A DNA stretch of 41,427 bases from the IMG/VR virus record IMGVR_UViG_3300046005_000634, positions 1 through 41,427 of that record; one strand, given 5' to 3'. This stretch comes from a virus. A model generated the notes under the pieces. The model saw nothing but the letters and a program-made list of their open reading frames with translations, did not search any database and had not been told where the DNA came from. Below are positions 8,522 to 17,597 of this stretch, piece by piece. A program made the translations under genes and the position numbers. The first letter of the stretch is position 1; each line of letters opens with the position of its first letter.

Positions 8522-9739
8522 ATGACTATTGCACAGGGCATTTTTGCCAAAACAATTTATAAAAAACAGACAGGCGGCTTAGGCGTTCCCGCTACAGGCT
8601 CAGGCGGTCAAGATTTAAGACGTACAAGCGCGGCTTTAAACTTAGCCAAAGAAACTTATCAATCAAACGAAATTCGACCTGACCAGCAAGTCGCTGATAT
8701 GCGTCATGGCACAAAACAAATCAATGGAACGTTAAGCGGTGAATTATCCGCTAAAACATACAGTGATTTCTTTGCGTCTGTGTTGCGTAAAAACTTTGAT
8801 AGTGCATTTACAAGTATTACTGGTTTGGGATTAACCATTGCTGCTAGTGGTTCAAATTTCACAATCACACGCGCTGCGGGTGACTTTATCGCGGGTGGCG
8901 TTCGCGTTGGTCACGTTGTTAAAATTAGTGCAGGCAGTGTTAATGCTGCAAACTTAAATAACCACGCGGTTGTTATCGGTATCACTGCAACGGTTTTAAC
9001 CGTTAAGCCACTTGGTACAACTGCAATGGTTGCAGAAGGTCCAATTTCATCATGCACATTGGCAAGCGGTGGTAAATCAACATTTGTTCCATCAACAGGT
9101 CACACTAACGACTATTATTCTTTTGAGCGTTTTTATTCTGATATTGCTCAATCTGAATTATTTACAGACGTTAAACCAAGCAATGCACAGGTTAAAATTC
9201 CTTCAAATGGCATGGCAACGGTTGACTTTCCTTTGATTGGTTTGAATTTAACAACCAATACAACACAACAAATCACTTCGACAAATGCAACCACCACAAC
9301 AGGTATTGATAGCGGTGCAAATGGCGTGCTTGCAGTGGGTGGCACAACTTACGCAACAATTACATCAATTGACTTTGATGTTAATGGTAATGTTGCTGCT
9401 GCTGATGGCGTTGTTGGGTCTACTTCGCGTCCTGATGTTTTCAGTGGTACAATTGCTGTAACTGGCACAATTACCGCGCATTTTGACAGCGTAACATTGC
9501 GCGATGCGTTCTTTAATGAAAGCGAAGTGACTGTTTGTGTTGCGTTGGCTGCAACGACTGCAAAAGATACTGATTTCATTGCGTTCACATTACCGCGCGT
9601 TAAATTTAGCGGTGCAGATCGTGACGATGTTCAAACAGGTTTAAAAGTTACGTTGCCATTTACTGCAATCAAAAACGAAGTAACTGGAACAGGTCTTGAA
9701 GTAACAACTATTATGATTCAAGATTCACAGGCTGCGTAG
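8522..9739 (+). CDS. Major tail tube protein
   Basis: 405 residues. The N-terminal part (IYKKQTGGLGVPATGSGGQD, then MRHGTKQINGTLSGELSAKTY) is characteristic of one siphophage tube protein family. Residues about 105-185 look like an inserted beta domain (SGSNFTITRAAGDF...), and residues 275-380 resemble an Ig-like decoration (TYATITSIDFDVNGN...). Both are common outside the tube core. The SD is GAGGGT. A terminator follows, as after the coat gene, fitting very high expression. Confidence 0.85.
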   Translation: MTIAQGIFAKTIYKKQTGGLGVPATGSGGQDLRRTSAALNLAKETYQSNEIRPDQQVADMRHGTKQINGTLSGELSAKTYSDFFASVLRKNFDSAFTSITGLGLTIAASGSNFTITRAAGDFIAGGVRVGHVVKISAGSVNAANLNNHAVVIGITATVLTVKPLGTTAMVAEGPISSCTLASGGKSTFVPSTGHTNDYYSFERFYSDIAQSELFTDVKPSNAQVKIPSNGMATVDFPLIGLNLTTNTTQQITSTNATTTTGIDSGANGVLAVGGTTYATITSIDFDVNGNVAAADGVVGSTSRPDVFSGTIAVTGTITAHFDSVTLRDAFFNESEVTVCVALAATTAKDTDFIAFTLPRVKFSGADRDDVQTGLKVTLPFTAIKNEVTGTGLEVTTIMIQDSQAA

Positions 9740-9746
9740 TGTAAAT

Positions 9747-9818
9747 CCTGTCGATTATGCTACAATGAAGCCGTCACATTCATTTCGAGTGTGGCGGCTT
9801 TTTTAATTTAACGACAGG
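9747..9818 (+). terminator. Intrinsic terminator after tail tube, with outer stem at next ribosome site
   Basis: The core stem AAGCCGTCACA / TGTGGCGGCTT (9768-9800, one wobble) is followed by a T6 run at 9799-9804. Outside it, CCTGTCG (9747-9753) can pair with CGACAGG (9812-9818). The latter contains the AGG Shine-Dalgarno for the chaperone gene at 9828. Attenuation of both transcription and translation of the low-copy chaperone is a plausible effect. Confidence 0.75.
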
Positions 9819-9827
9819 TAAAAAACC

Positions 9828-10235
9828 ATGACAAAAGAAGCAAAATTATTATCGATTGATGATTTAGACTTAACCGCTGCAAGTGATACGCCATTCAATT
9901 TAGAACTACTCAACACGAAAGGTGTTAAAACAGGCGTAACTTTGCAAGTTTTGGGCAGTGAAAGCGAGAAAGTTCAAGAATGGACAAACAGACAAGCTAA
10001 CCGCATTCGCACGCAAGCCACGCAAAAAAGCGTTACAGGCAAAGAAAAAGTGCGTACAGCAGAAGAAGATGATGAATACATTATCGAAAGCGCGGCTATT
10101 CGTGTTGTCGGATGGTCTGGTTTAGCCGAACCATATAGCAAAGACAATGCAACACGTTTAATGGGGCGAAATGTTCATATTAGAATGCAAGTGTTGCAGG
10201 CATCAAATGAATTGGGAAACTACAGCAAAGACTAA
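9828..10235 (+). CDS. Tail assembly chaperone, short form (gpG-like)
   Basis: 135 residues, acidic at the start (LLSIDDLDLTAASDTPFNLELLN). The central part reads LQVLGSESEKVQEWTNRQAN, then VRTAEEDDEYIIESAAIRVVGWSGL, a pattern seen in tail assembly chaperones between tube and tape-measure genes. The zero-frame product ends NELGNYSKD. A GGGAAAC slip site near its end yields a longer fusion. Lambda's gpG plays the same part, coating the tape measure before the tube polymerises. Start SD is AGG. Confidence 0.75.
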   Translation: MTKEAKLLSIDDLDLTAASDTPFNLELLNTKGVKTGVTLQVLGSESEKVQEWTNRQANRIRTQATQKSVTGKEKVRTAEEDDEYIIESAAIRVVGWSGLAEPYSKDNATRLMGRNVHIRMQVLQASNELGNYSKD

Positions 10236-10269
10236 TTCGTGAACTCGTTGAATATGCAACGCGCGAATT
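10214..10269 (+). other. Programmed -1 ribosomal frameshift site with downstream hairpin
   Basis: Heptamer G GGA AAC at 10214-10220 is in the correct X XXY YYZ phase relative to the chaperone frame (codons TTG GGA AAC). Thirteen bases later a hairpin begins: AATTCGTG (10234-10241) pairs with CGCGAATT (10262-10269) with one wobble, and CGTTG (10246-10250) pairs with CAACG (10257-10261) inside. The -1 frame is open through to 10597. The arrangement parallels lambda G/GT. Confidence 0.85.
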
Positions 10270-10597
10270 TGAGTTAAATGTAGTTGATGAACACGGTGGA
10301 ACACTGCGAGATGACGCGCAAAGTTTAGAACGTCAAGGCGCGTTCGTTCCACCTGAATATCTATCTTTGCCATTCCCTGATTTGGTTTCTCATATTTGGG
10401 AATGGTTTATTGAATTGCATCGATGTCGCACAAGTAATGGTTTTGGAGTAAATCCGATAACCTATATCGACATAGATGCTTGGTCAAGATTAACAAGGCG
10501 CAAGCCTACAGCTTTAGAAATTAGAGCATTAACACAAATTGACGCGGCATTTTTAACAGTGCAGGCGAAACAGTCACAAAAGAAAAAAGGTAAATAG
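10220..10597 (+). CDS. Tail assembly chaperone, frameshift extension (GT-like)
   Basis: Read in the -1 frame after the slip at 10214-10220, this adds about 125 residues (LQQRLIRELVEYATREFELN... ending QSQKKKGK) to 131 residues of the short form, giving about 256. There is no ATG and no ribosome site at the frame's opening; a TTG at 10367 lies well inside the conserved-looking segment and is unlikely as a start. The lambda GT extension binds the tube protein; the same is inferred here. Tape measure follows after 2 bases. Confidence 0.8.
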   Translation, partial: LQQRLIRELVEYATREFELNVVDEHGGTLRDDAQSLERQGAFVPPEYLSLPFPDLVSHIWEWFIELHRCRTSNGFGVNPITYIDIDAWSRLTRRKPTALEIRALTQIDAAFLTVQAKQSQKKKGK

Positions 10598-10599
10598 AG

Positions 10600-13500
10600 A
10601 TGGCAGCTGAAGATTATAGCATTCGCATTAACGTAGACAGCTCAAGCGCAACACAAGCGCAAGCTAATTTAAACCGCTTAAATGCAACGGTTACGCAAAC
10701 TGAGCGCGAATTAAATAATACGTCAAGCGCGGCAAGGTCGGCGGCTGCATCTTTATCAGGTTTAGCAAGCGTTGCAAAAATTGCAGCGACTTCAATTTCG
10801 GCTATTTCATTTCGTCAAGCTGTGCAAGAAATGGCAACGTTTGAAACAAAAATGCTACAGCTTAAAGCGTTGACAATGGCAAATGAAACACAAATGCGGT
10901 CAATGGAAAAGCAAGCGCGTACATTAGGCGCAACAACGGCATTTTCAGCACAACAAGCCGCTGAGGCTCAAGGTGTTTTAGCTTCAACTGGTTTAAAAGT
11001 TAATGAAATTATGGCGGCAACGCCTAAAATTTTACAGTTAGCGGCTGCTGGTAATTTGGATTTAGCAAAATCGGCTGAAATATCAATGTCAACCATGAAA
11101 GGGCTAGGTTTAGCACTTACAGATTTGGGTCACATCAATGATGTTTTTGCAAAAGTAGCAGCGGATTCTGCAATTAGTGTTGAGCAGGTCGGTATTGCAA
11201 TGGGAGAGGCTGCGCCTTCAATGCGTTCATTTGGCGTTAGTTTAGAAACAACGGCGGCGGCAATTGGTATTTTAAAAGACAACGGCATCAAAGTTGGTTC
11301 GATTGGTGACGGTTTAAAATCCATGATGGGTGCATTAGCCAATGAAACAAAAGAACATACTGAAATTTTAGACAAACATAATTTAAGCTACAAAGACTTA
11401 AATGTTGAACAATTAGGGCTAATCAAGGTTTTAAATAATTTAAAAGATGCACATTTTACCGCGCGTGAAGCAATTAAATTATTCGGGCTTGATGCGTTTA
11501 ACGTCACAACGATTTTACAAAATAATACAAAAGCACTGGCAGATTCAAGCGGCGCATTAACCAAAACAAGCGGCGATGCACAAAAGCAAAGCGAAATTCT
11601 AAATCAAGGACTTGCTAAGGCATGGGACGCTTTCAAAGGCTCGTTAAGTGAGGCGGCTTTACAGTTAGGTGAGGCTGGGACAAAATTCGATGACACAGGC
11701 AAAGCGTCGGGCAGCTTGAAAAGTGAATTGACTGATTTAATTCAAGAAGTTACTGGCGTTATTGCAATCTATGAAAATTTAGGCGATGAGTTTGCAAAAT
11801 CAAATAAATTAACCGTTGAACAATACGGACATTTAAAAGATGTTGCTGGTGCATTGCGTAGTTTTGGCGGTGCAGTCGAAGGTGTTGTGCTTTTAACTGG
11901 TGCAATTTATGGTTTGCGTGCTGCTCAATTAGCCTTTAATGCAGCTGCGGCTATGAATCCATACATTGCAGGTGCAACGGCTCTAGCGGCTGGTGTTGGC
12001 TACACAGTCGATAAAATGAATCAATACAATGACCGTCAAAAAGGACATTTAAAAGAAGTAAAAACACTTGAAGAATCTAATTTAAACATACAAAAACAAC
12101 AATTAGCTGTTAAAAATTTAACCGATTTAGGCGGAAATACAAAGGCGTTAGAAATTGCAAAAGAGCATTTAAAGGTTTTAGAAAAACAGCGCGATGAATT
12201 TAAAGCAATGAATCCATCCACTGAAATTAAAAAGCCTGCTGAATTAGTAAAGGCGCATTCATTATCACTTGATGACAATACAGAAAAGGTAAAAAAATCA
12301 GGCGGTGCTAAAAAAGGATTGAGTGACGCTCAAAAAGAAGTAAATCACCAACAAGAAGAATATCAACGGCTAATCGAAAGCACGCCATACGGTGAATATA
12401 ACGCGCAAGTCGATAAACTAACCAGCGCACTTAAAAACGGCGGTATCAACCAGCAAACATATTCAACGCTTTTGAGTGAATCTAATGAAAAATTATTAAC
12501 TTCAACCGATTACGTCAAAGAACACACAAGAGCACTTGATGAACAAGCACGCGCAACAGAACGCGCATTTGAAGCAACGGCACGCGGTAAATTTGAGAAA
12601 ACAGACGCAGAATTGCGTGCTGGTCGCGGTGGAATGTCAGAAGGGGAGTATTTGAATAAGCAAAAAGAAATGGTCGATGCTTATTTAAAAGATACAGGCA
12701 ACTTCAAAAAAGATAACAGTGAAGAATTAACAAAAGCGTATGAAAACGAAATTGAAGCACTGGAAAAAATACGCCGTGAAATTCAATTAAATGACCGTGA
12801 ACAATACGAATCGACACAACGCCATAAAGGATTCACTGACCAAAAAATAAACGATTTAATGCGACTTTATGATGAAGTTGGAAGTGTTAAGTTATTTGAT
12901 GACATGGGATTATCAAGCCGTAAATTAGTTGGCACATTTAGTTCAATGTTTCAACAAATAGCCGTGCAAGGCAAATCATTTACTGAAGCATTACGCAACA
13001 CATTCCAGTCGATGATAGGCAGTATTAGTGACGGCTTAATTAAAATGGGCTTATCTAGTGGTAACATATTTGCCGCAATCGGAGGTGTTGCTGTTGGCTT
13101 ATTAAGTAGATTGTTGCCAAAAGACAAAACCACCGATATTAGATTGGCTGATACATCGTTATCAGATTCAAATTCAATTCAAAATGTCATCCGCGCATTA
13201 AATGATATTCACGCAAAAGAATATAAAGAGCTGCAAGGCATTAACGATAATTTCACCATGCTTTCAAAAGGCATTGATAATACTATCGCGCGTGCCATTG
13301 CTTGGAATGGCAGTTTTACGCCTTCAACCGCTGGGATGAAAAGCAATCAAACAGTTGCAAATAAAAACCCTGCTGGTAGCCCTGCTATGATTGCTGGAGG
13401 CATTGCGGCATCTACTGCCGCTGGTGCTGCTGGTATTGGAGCGTCTGCTGCTGCGATGGCTGGATTAGGCGGATTGTCAACTTCAATGTCAGGTGCGGCA

Positions 13501-16500
13501 ATTTCAACAGGACTAGCGATGGGTGCATCATCTACATCTGCCATTGCTGTCGGCGGTGCTGTTTTGGGGCTTGCTGGTGGTGTTATTTTTGCAGCGTTGC
13601 AGTATGGATTAGGAAAATTACTAGGAATTGGCAAAACAAAATATGAAGCAATCGGCGCGGGACTTGTAACACAACCTGCAAAAATGATTGATTTAGCGGC
13701 TGGCAAAGCGTTTGAAGCCTATAATTTTAGCACGGTTAAAGCTACAACAAAAGGATGGATTAGCAACACAACAAAGATCTTTGACGTTATCAATGGCTAT
13801 AACGACCAAATGTCGGACGCTTTCGGCACTATTTTTGGTGGGTTATTTAAAACACTTGATGATACAGTTGCTGGTCTTGGAATTAAATCAACGGGAGTAC
13901 AGCAAAGTTTAGAAAATGCCGTTGTGCCAATGATGAAAACAACACTTTCGGGCAAAACAGATTCAGAAGTTAGTGACATTATTACAAAATTAGTTAATAC
14001 CATGACCGATAAGTTAGCGACTGAAATTGTCGGCGGTATGGTTGCACCGTTTCAAAAAGCAGGTGAGGCAACACTTGAAACACTTTACAGATTAACAACG
14101 CAAGTTGCAGTCGTTAAAGGAGCGTTTCATAAATTAGGATTAGAAACAAACTTAACTGGAATGGGTGCGATTGCGTTTGCTGATTCAATTTCTACGATTT
14201 ATGAATCGTCAATCAATGCCAAAGACGGCATGAAGCAATTTACAGGCGCAATTAACGACTTTTACAATGCAGTTTTAACTACTGGTGAAAAAACCGCTTT
14301 AACCATTTCTGATTACAAATCCTTTGTTTCTCAAAACCCACAACTAGGTCTTTCTGCCGACCCTTCAAAGGTTAGCGGTGCTGAAATGATGGCGGCATTT
14401 ACAAAAGCAAAAGAATCTAGCGAATCGGCTGCAAAGGCGGCGGATTCAATTCTCGCCATTGGTCAAGATGTTAAAAACGCTTATGCACCTGAAACAAGCA
14501 ATGAATTAAAAACACTCCTAACATCAAGCGCGTGGAGCGATAAGATATCAGGTGATTATAAAAACATCACCCCAGAATCATTCGCTGCTGGTTGGTGGGA
14601 TATTGTCACAAAAAGAGCTGCAACATCAGGGCAAGAGAACCAGAATCTTTACCAAGAAATGGTACGCGTTGCTGAAACAAATGCTGCTAAAAAAGCACAG
14701 GCATTGCCAGTAGTTCAAACTGCTGGAATTGCATCAATAGAGCAACAAGAACAAGCAGCATTGGCAGCTACGCAAAGTGTGGATTTAGCTGCAAAAGACT
14801 TAAAAAAAGTAACCGACATGGCTGGCGCATTTAGCTCGATTGTTAATGAGTTTCAAGCCAAATATAAGGCAATAGATGAATCGATTTTAAAAAGCGCGAC
14901 AACTGAGCAAGCAACACTAAAACGTGCGCGTGATAAAGAATTGATTGAGCTTAAAAAGGTTGATGATGTAAGAGTTGCGTCATTTGAAATAAGCGAACAA
15001 TCGCGCAATGCTTACGCAAAATTCACAAACACAACAGTTGAAGCAAATGACAAAATTGGATATTTAACAAGCACACTTCAAGAAGTTGCATGGGCAGCAG
15101 AAGAAACTGACAAGGCATTGAAAAAACTAAGCGAAGGCGGCAAATACTTGATGGACTTTAGCCGTTCTATTGATGCGTGGATTAGAAACTTGCGTGCCAC
15201 GTCACTTGGTACACCTGAAAGCCAATTAAAAGCATCTCAAGCTAATTTTGGCGAACAAATGAAACTCGCGCAATTTGGCGCAACTGCTGAAATTAAACGT
15301 CAAGCATTGAGCGGAATCACTGGTTATGCCGATACTTACATTAACGCATTGCGTAATTATTATGCGTCAAGTGAAGAAGGTGTAAATGCCATTGAGCAAG
15401 TTATCAAGGAAGTTAGCGGTCTTGAAAAAGGATTATCCATTCAAGAATTGCAACTAAATGAATTGCAATCAATCAAAGATGCTATTGATGCAAGTGCAAT
15501 CGAAATTCCAAAAGGAATTAGTGAAGATAACGCTAAATTATTCGGATATTTGATTGATACAACCAAATCACTGGGTATTTTAAACAAAACAAATCCAACG
15601 GTTGAAAGCACGCTTAAATATGACGCTTTTGCAAGTATCATCTTAGCTATCGATAAATCAGCCAAAAGCGGTGCTGACGCTGATTTTATCAACCAAATGA
15701 TTGATAGCGTGTCTGGCAATAAAGGAATGCGTGCATATATAACGATGGTCATTAATGATGCTGAGTTTAGCGCATCACAAAAAGAATCAATCATTAACGG
15801 AGTGATAGCTGACTTCAATAGACAAATTAACTTTGACGTTGCTAAATCGTTTGAAACTGAAATTGAACGCGTTAATAATGCGTGGTTAAAAGTTGAATTA
15901 CCAACAACCACAACTGACATCGCAAAAACAAGCGTCACAGGACTATCAGGTGGATTAAAAGACTTAAATGGTCAGTACGATGTTGTTATTGTAAAAACAG
16001 GCGTTGCAGGAGAAAAGATTGTAGATTTTAGTAACATTGCAAATAAAACTAAATTTGGTTTGGATGCTGATTCAGTTGCTAATACCGTTTCAGGATTTAA
16101 GCAAATTACTGATAGTGCGTTAGCTGCAAAAGCTGCAATGAATGATTTGTCTATGTCGCAATCTCAACAACCAAAACCTGATTACACATATGGCGGTAAT
16201 CTTGAAGCCCAAGCCGTAAACGCTGGTTATAGCGGGGATTATACCGACACCGCTGCAATGCAAGCTGCTGTTGATGCAGCAAGCTCGCAACAAATAAAAG
16301 ACAGCTACTACGCGCAATATACGCAACTTGTTGACCTCGCTAATTCATTTACAGATTTGAACGCTTTTAATGCTTTTTACGATGCTAACCCAGAAAAACG
16401 CCCCGAAAATTTATACAAGCCTTTTGCAAAAGGCGGTATTGCTCACACAGCATCAATTTTCGGTGAAGCTGGTGCTGAGGCGGCTGTACCATTGCCTGAT

Positions 16501-16707
16501 GGTCGCACGATACCAGTCACATTAAGCCGTGACAGTGCAAATGATAATGGTGAAACCGTTGCAGAATTGAGAGAAATTAGCCGTAAGCAGGAAGTTATGA
16601 TTAACACGTTGATTGCAGCGGCTCAAGAAAATAGAAAGCAAAACGCAGCATTAGTGACTGAAATTGAAGGCTTGCGAACTGATACACGATTAAGACGCGC
16701 TGCATAA
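10600..16707 (+). CDS. Tail tape measure protein
   Basis: 2035 residues, the longest gene. Residues about 65-260 (LGATTAFSAQQAAEAQGVLA, then SISVEQVGIAMGEAAPSMRS, then GILKDNGIKVGSIGDGLKSM) are the phage tail tape measure domain. Long coiled-coil stretches follow, and a glycine/alanine-rich hydrophobic region at about 925-1010 that could insert in membrane. The C-terminal FAKGGIAHTASIFGEAGAEA element is typical. By the usual ruler of about 0.15 nm per residue the tail would be near 300 nm (inference). No lysozyme or peptidase motif was noticed. The start follows a GGTAAATAGAG site. Confidence 0.92.
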   Translation: MAAEDYSIRINVDSSSATQAQANLNRLNATVTQTERELNNTSSAARSAAASLSGLASVAKIAATSISAISFRQAVQEMATFETKMLQLKALTMANETQMRSMEKQARTLGATTAFSAQQAAEAQGVLASTGLKVNEIMAATPKILQLAAAGNLDLAKSAEISMSTMKGLGLALTDLGHINDVFAKVAADSAISVEQVGIAMGEAAPSMRSFGVSLETTAAAIGILKDNGIKVGSIGDGLKSMMGALANETKEHTEILDKHNLSYKDLNVEQLGLIKVLNNLKDAHFTAREAIKLFGLDAFNVTTILQNNTKALADSSGALTKTSGDAQKQSEILNQGLAKAWDAFKGSLSEAALQLGEAGTKFDDTGKASGSLKSELTDLIQEVTGVIAIYENLGDEFAKSNKLTVEQYGHLKDVAGALRSFGGAVEGVVLLTGAIYGLRAAQLAFNAAAAMNPYIAGATALAAGVGYTVDKMNQYNDRQKGHLKEVKTLEESNLNIQKQQLAVKNLTDLGGNTKALEIAKEHLKVLEKQRDEFKAMNPSTEIKKPAELVKAHSLSLDDNTEKVKKSGGAKKGLSDAQKEVNHQQEEYQRLIESTPYGEYNAQVDKLTSALKNGGINQQTYSTLLSESNEKLLTSTDYVKEHTRALDEQARATERAFEATARGKFEKTDAELRAGRGGMSEGEYLNKQKEMVDAYLKDTGNFKKDNSEELTKAYENEIEALEKIRREIQLNDREQYESTQRHKGFTDQKINDLMRLYDEVGSVKLFDDMGLSSRKLVGTFSSMFQQIAVQGKSFTEALRNTFQSMIGSISDGLIKMGLSSGNIFAAIGGVAVGLLSRLLPKDKTTDIRLADTSLSDSNSIQNVIRALNDIHAKEYKELQGINDNFTMLSKGIDNTIARAIAWNGSFTPSTAGMKSNQTVANKNPAGSPAMIAGGIAASTAAGAAGIGASAAAMAGLGGLSTSMSGAAISTGLAMGASSTSAIAVGGAVLGLAGGVIFAALQYGLGKLLGIGKTKYEAIGAGLVTQPAKMIDLAAGKAFEAYNFSTVKATTKGWISNTTKIFDVINGYNDQMSDAFGTIFGGLFKTLDDTVAGLGIKSTGVQQSLENAVVPMMKTTLSGKTDSEVSDIITKLVNTMTDKLATEIVGGMVAPFQKAGEATLETLYRLTTQVAVVKGAFHKLGLETNLTGMGAIAFADSISTIYESSINAKDGMKQFTGAINDFYNAVLTTGEKTALTISDYKSFVSQNPQLGLSADPSKVSGAEMMAAFTKAKESSESAAKAADSILAIGQDVKNAYAPETSNELKTLLTSSAWSDKISGDYKNITPESFAAGWWDIVTKRAATSGQENQNLYQEMVRVAETNAAKKAQALPVVQTAGIASIEQQEQAALAATQSVDLAAKDLKKVTDMAGAFSSIVNEFQAKYKAIDESILKSATTEQATLKRARDKELIELKKVDDVRVASFEISEQSRNAYAKFTNTTVEANDKIGYLTSTLQEVAWAAEETDKALKKLSEGGKYLMDFSRSIDAWIRNLRATSLGTPESQLKASQANFGEQMKLAQFGATAEIKRQALSGITGYADTYINALRNYYASSEEGVNAIEQVIKEVSGLEKGLSIQELQLNELQSIKDAIDASAIEIPKGISEDNAKLFGYLIDTTKSLGILNKTNPTVESTLKYDAFASIILAIDKSAKSGADADFINQMIDSVSGNKGMRAYITMVINDAEFSASQKESIINGVIADFNRQINFDVAKSFETEIERVNNAWLKVELPTTTTDIAKTSVTGLSGGLKDLNGQYDVVIVKTGVAGEKIVDFSNIANKTKFGLDADSVANTVSGFKQITDSALAAKAAMNDLSMSQSQQPKPDYTYGGNLEAQAVNAGYSGDYTDTAAMQAAVDAASSQQIKDSYYAQYTQLVDLANSFTDLNAFNAFYDANPEKRPENLYKPFAKGGIAHTASIFGEAGAEAAVPLPDGRTIPVTLSRDSANDNGETVAELREISRKQEVMINTLIAAAQENRKQNAALVTEIEGLRTDTRLRRAA

Positions 16708-16708
16708 T

Positions 16709-16742
16709 AAAAAAAGCCCCTGAAAAGGGGCTTTTCTTTTTT
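16709..16742. terminator. Bidirectional terminator between late and early blocks
   Basis: AAAAGCCCCT (16712-16721), GAAA loop, AGGGGCTTTT (16726-16735), with A-tract before and T-tract after. It separates the convergent tape measure (+) and rha (-) genes and would stop both transcripts. Confidence 0.9.
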
Positions 16743-17446
16743 TAGTTAAAAGTGGTTAATTGTAGCGGCTTTCCATGAAACATAATCGCGCATTTAGATT
16801 CAAATTCACTGCGATTAACACACATTCTCGCAATCATGGTTACTCGTTCAATCTGTTTTGCAAGTTCTAGCCGTCCACCGTCTTTAAACCACTGGTGCAA
16901 CTTTTCACTGTGTTTGCGGTCTTTTAATTCGCGTAACAATTCATGCCCCAAAACAACGCTGTAAATGTGACGATAAGTGATATTAGCACAATACATTGGC
17001 GTTTTTGCGTTGGTGGTAAATGTGTCATTGTGCAAAAGCATGATTGCAGTGTAAAACGTTTCATCAAACAATTTTATCCACGCATCGGGCGCATCAAGTA
17101 ATAATTCGCGGCGTTGTTGTTCAAGTGTTTTTGTTGCTGCGCGTAAGCGCATAAATTCATCAACAAGTTTAATTTGCCCTTGCAATGCTTTTTCACCGCC
17201 AACAAAAGGCATCACCATTAAGAATTGACGCTCGTTTAAATATGCCGTGCGAGTGTTTGAAATTCCTTGAGCGCATTTGCCTTTCACAAAGTTAATTTTA
17301 ACTTCTCCAGTAAAATCAACAAGTTGCCTATTTACTTTATCAATACTTTTTAAAACTGCATCATGCGGTCTGCCAAAAACATCGGCAATGGTTAAGCTGG
17401 TAACAACTAACTCACCTTTTGAATCTCTTAAAATTAAATCGTTCAT
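16742..17446 (-). CDS. rha: Rha-family phage regulatory protein
   Basis: 234 residues from ATG 17446, which has GGTGA 7 bases upstream; a longer reading from 17509 lies in the leader hairpin and is unlikely. The N-terminus (LILRDSKGELVVTSLTIADVFGRPHDAVLKSID, with later YLNERQFLMVMPFVGG) is the Rha/pRha DNA-binding-like domain. Rha proteins in lambdoid phages affect growth in hosts lacking IHF; mechanism is not settled. The C-terminal 120 residues (DAPDAWIKLFDETFYTAIMLL...) form the domain often linked to Rha/antirepressors. Last gene of the minus block, with its own hairpin leader. Confidence 0.8.
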   Translation of the reverse strand: MNDLILRDSKGELVVTSLTIADVFGRPHDAVLKSIDKVNRQLVDFTGEVKINFVKGKCAQGISNTRTAYLNERQFLMVMPFVGGEKALQGQIKLVDEFMRLRAATKTLEQQRRELLLDAPDAWIKLFDETFYTAIMLLHNDTFTTNAKTPMYCANITYRHIYSVVLGHELLRELKDRKHSEKLHQWFKDGGRLELAKQIERVTMIARMCVNRSEFESKCAIMFHGKPLQLTTFN

Positions 17447-17458
17447 AAATTTCACCAA

Positions 17459-17530
17459 TAAAAAAATCCGTTCTGAAAATGCGGTCGTTATGGCAAAGAA
17501 TTGAGCCACGCATTATTCAGAAACGGATTT
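17459..17530 (-). terminator. Long leader hairpin and T7 tract directly before rha
   Basis: Arms 17464-17484 and 17506-17530 pair over about 20 bp in three blocks (9, 5 and 6 bp) split by single-base bulges, with a 22-base loop. On the minus strand a T7 tract follows, then GGTGA and the rha ATG. It has the form of an intrinsic terminator sitting in the rha 5' leader, so rha may need read-through. Confidence 0.7.
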
Positions 17531-17557
17531 GTTTAAATTCTTTAAAATGGTAACGAC

Positions 17558-17597
17558 ACCATAAGCATATTATAACACTTATGGTTATTTTTTTACA
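17558..17597. promoter_or_regulatory. Candidate rha promoter/operator, or plus-strand terminator
   Basis: ACCATAAG (17558-17565) and CTTATGGT (17578-17585) form an 8-bp inverted repeat flanking a minus-strand TATAAT (17569-17574). The -35 is poor. On the plus strand the repeat is followed by A then T7, so it could instead terminate antisense transcripts. Both readings are open. Confidence 0.4.

Noticed and set aside
10367-10597. A separate 76-residue gene starting at TTG 10367
   Set aside because: The same frame is open back to 10211 and is reached by the GGGAAAC slip; TTG 10367 lies mid-domain and lacks a ribosome site.
13347-13706. 119-residue minus-strand ORF inside the tape measure
   Set aside because: It mirrors an Ala/Gly-rich low-complexity coding stretch, with no ribosome site or recognisable family.
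15441-15938. 165-residue minus-strand ORF inside the tape measure
   Set aside because: Its hydrophobic look comes from reverse-complementing helical coding sequence; no start signals and isolated from other minus genes.
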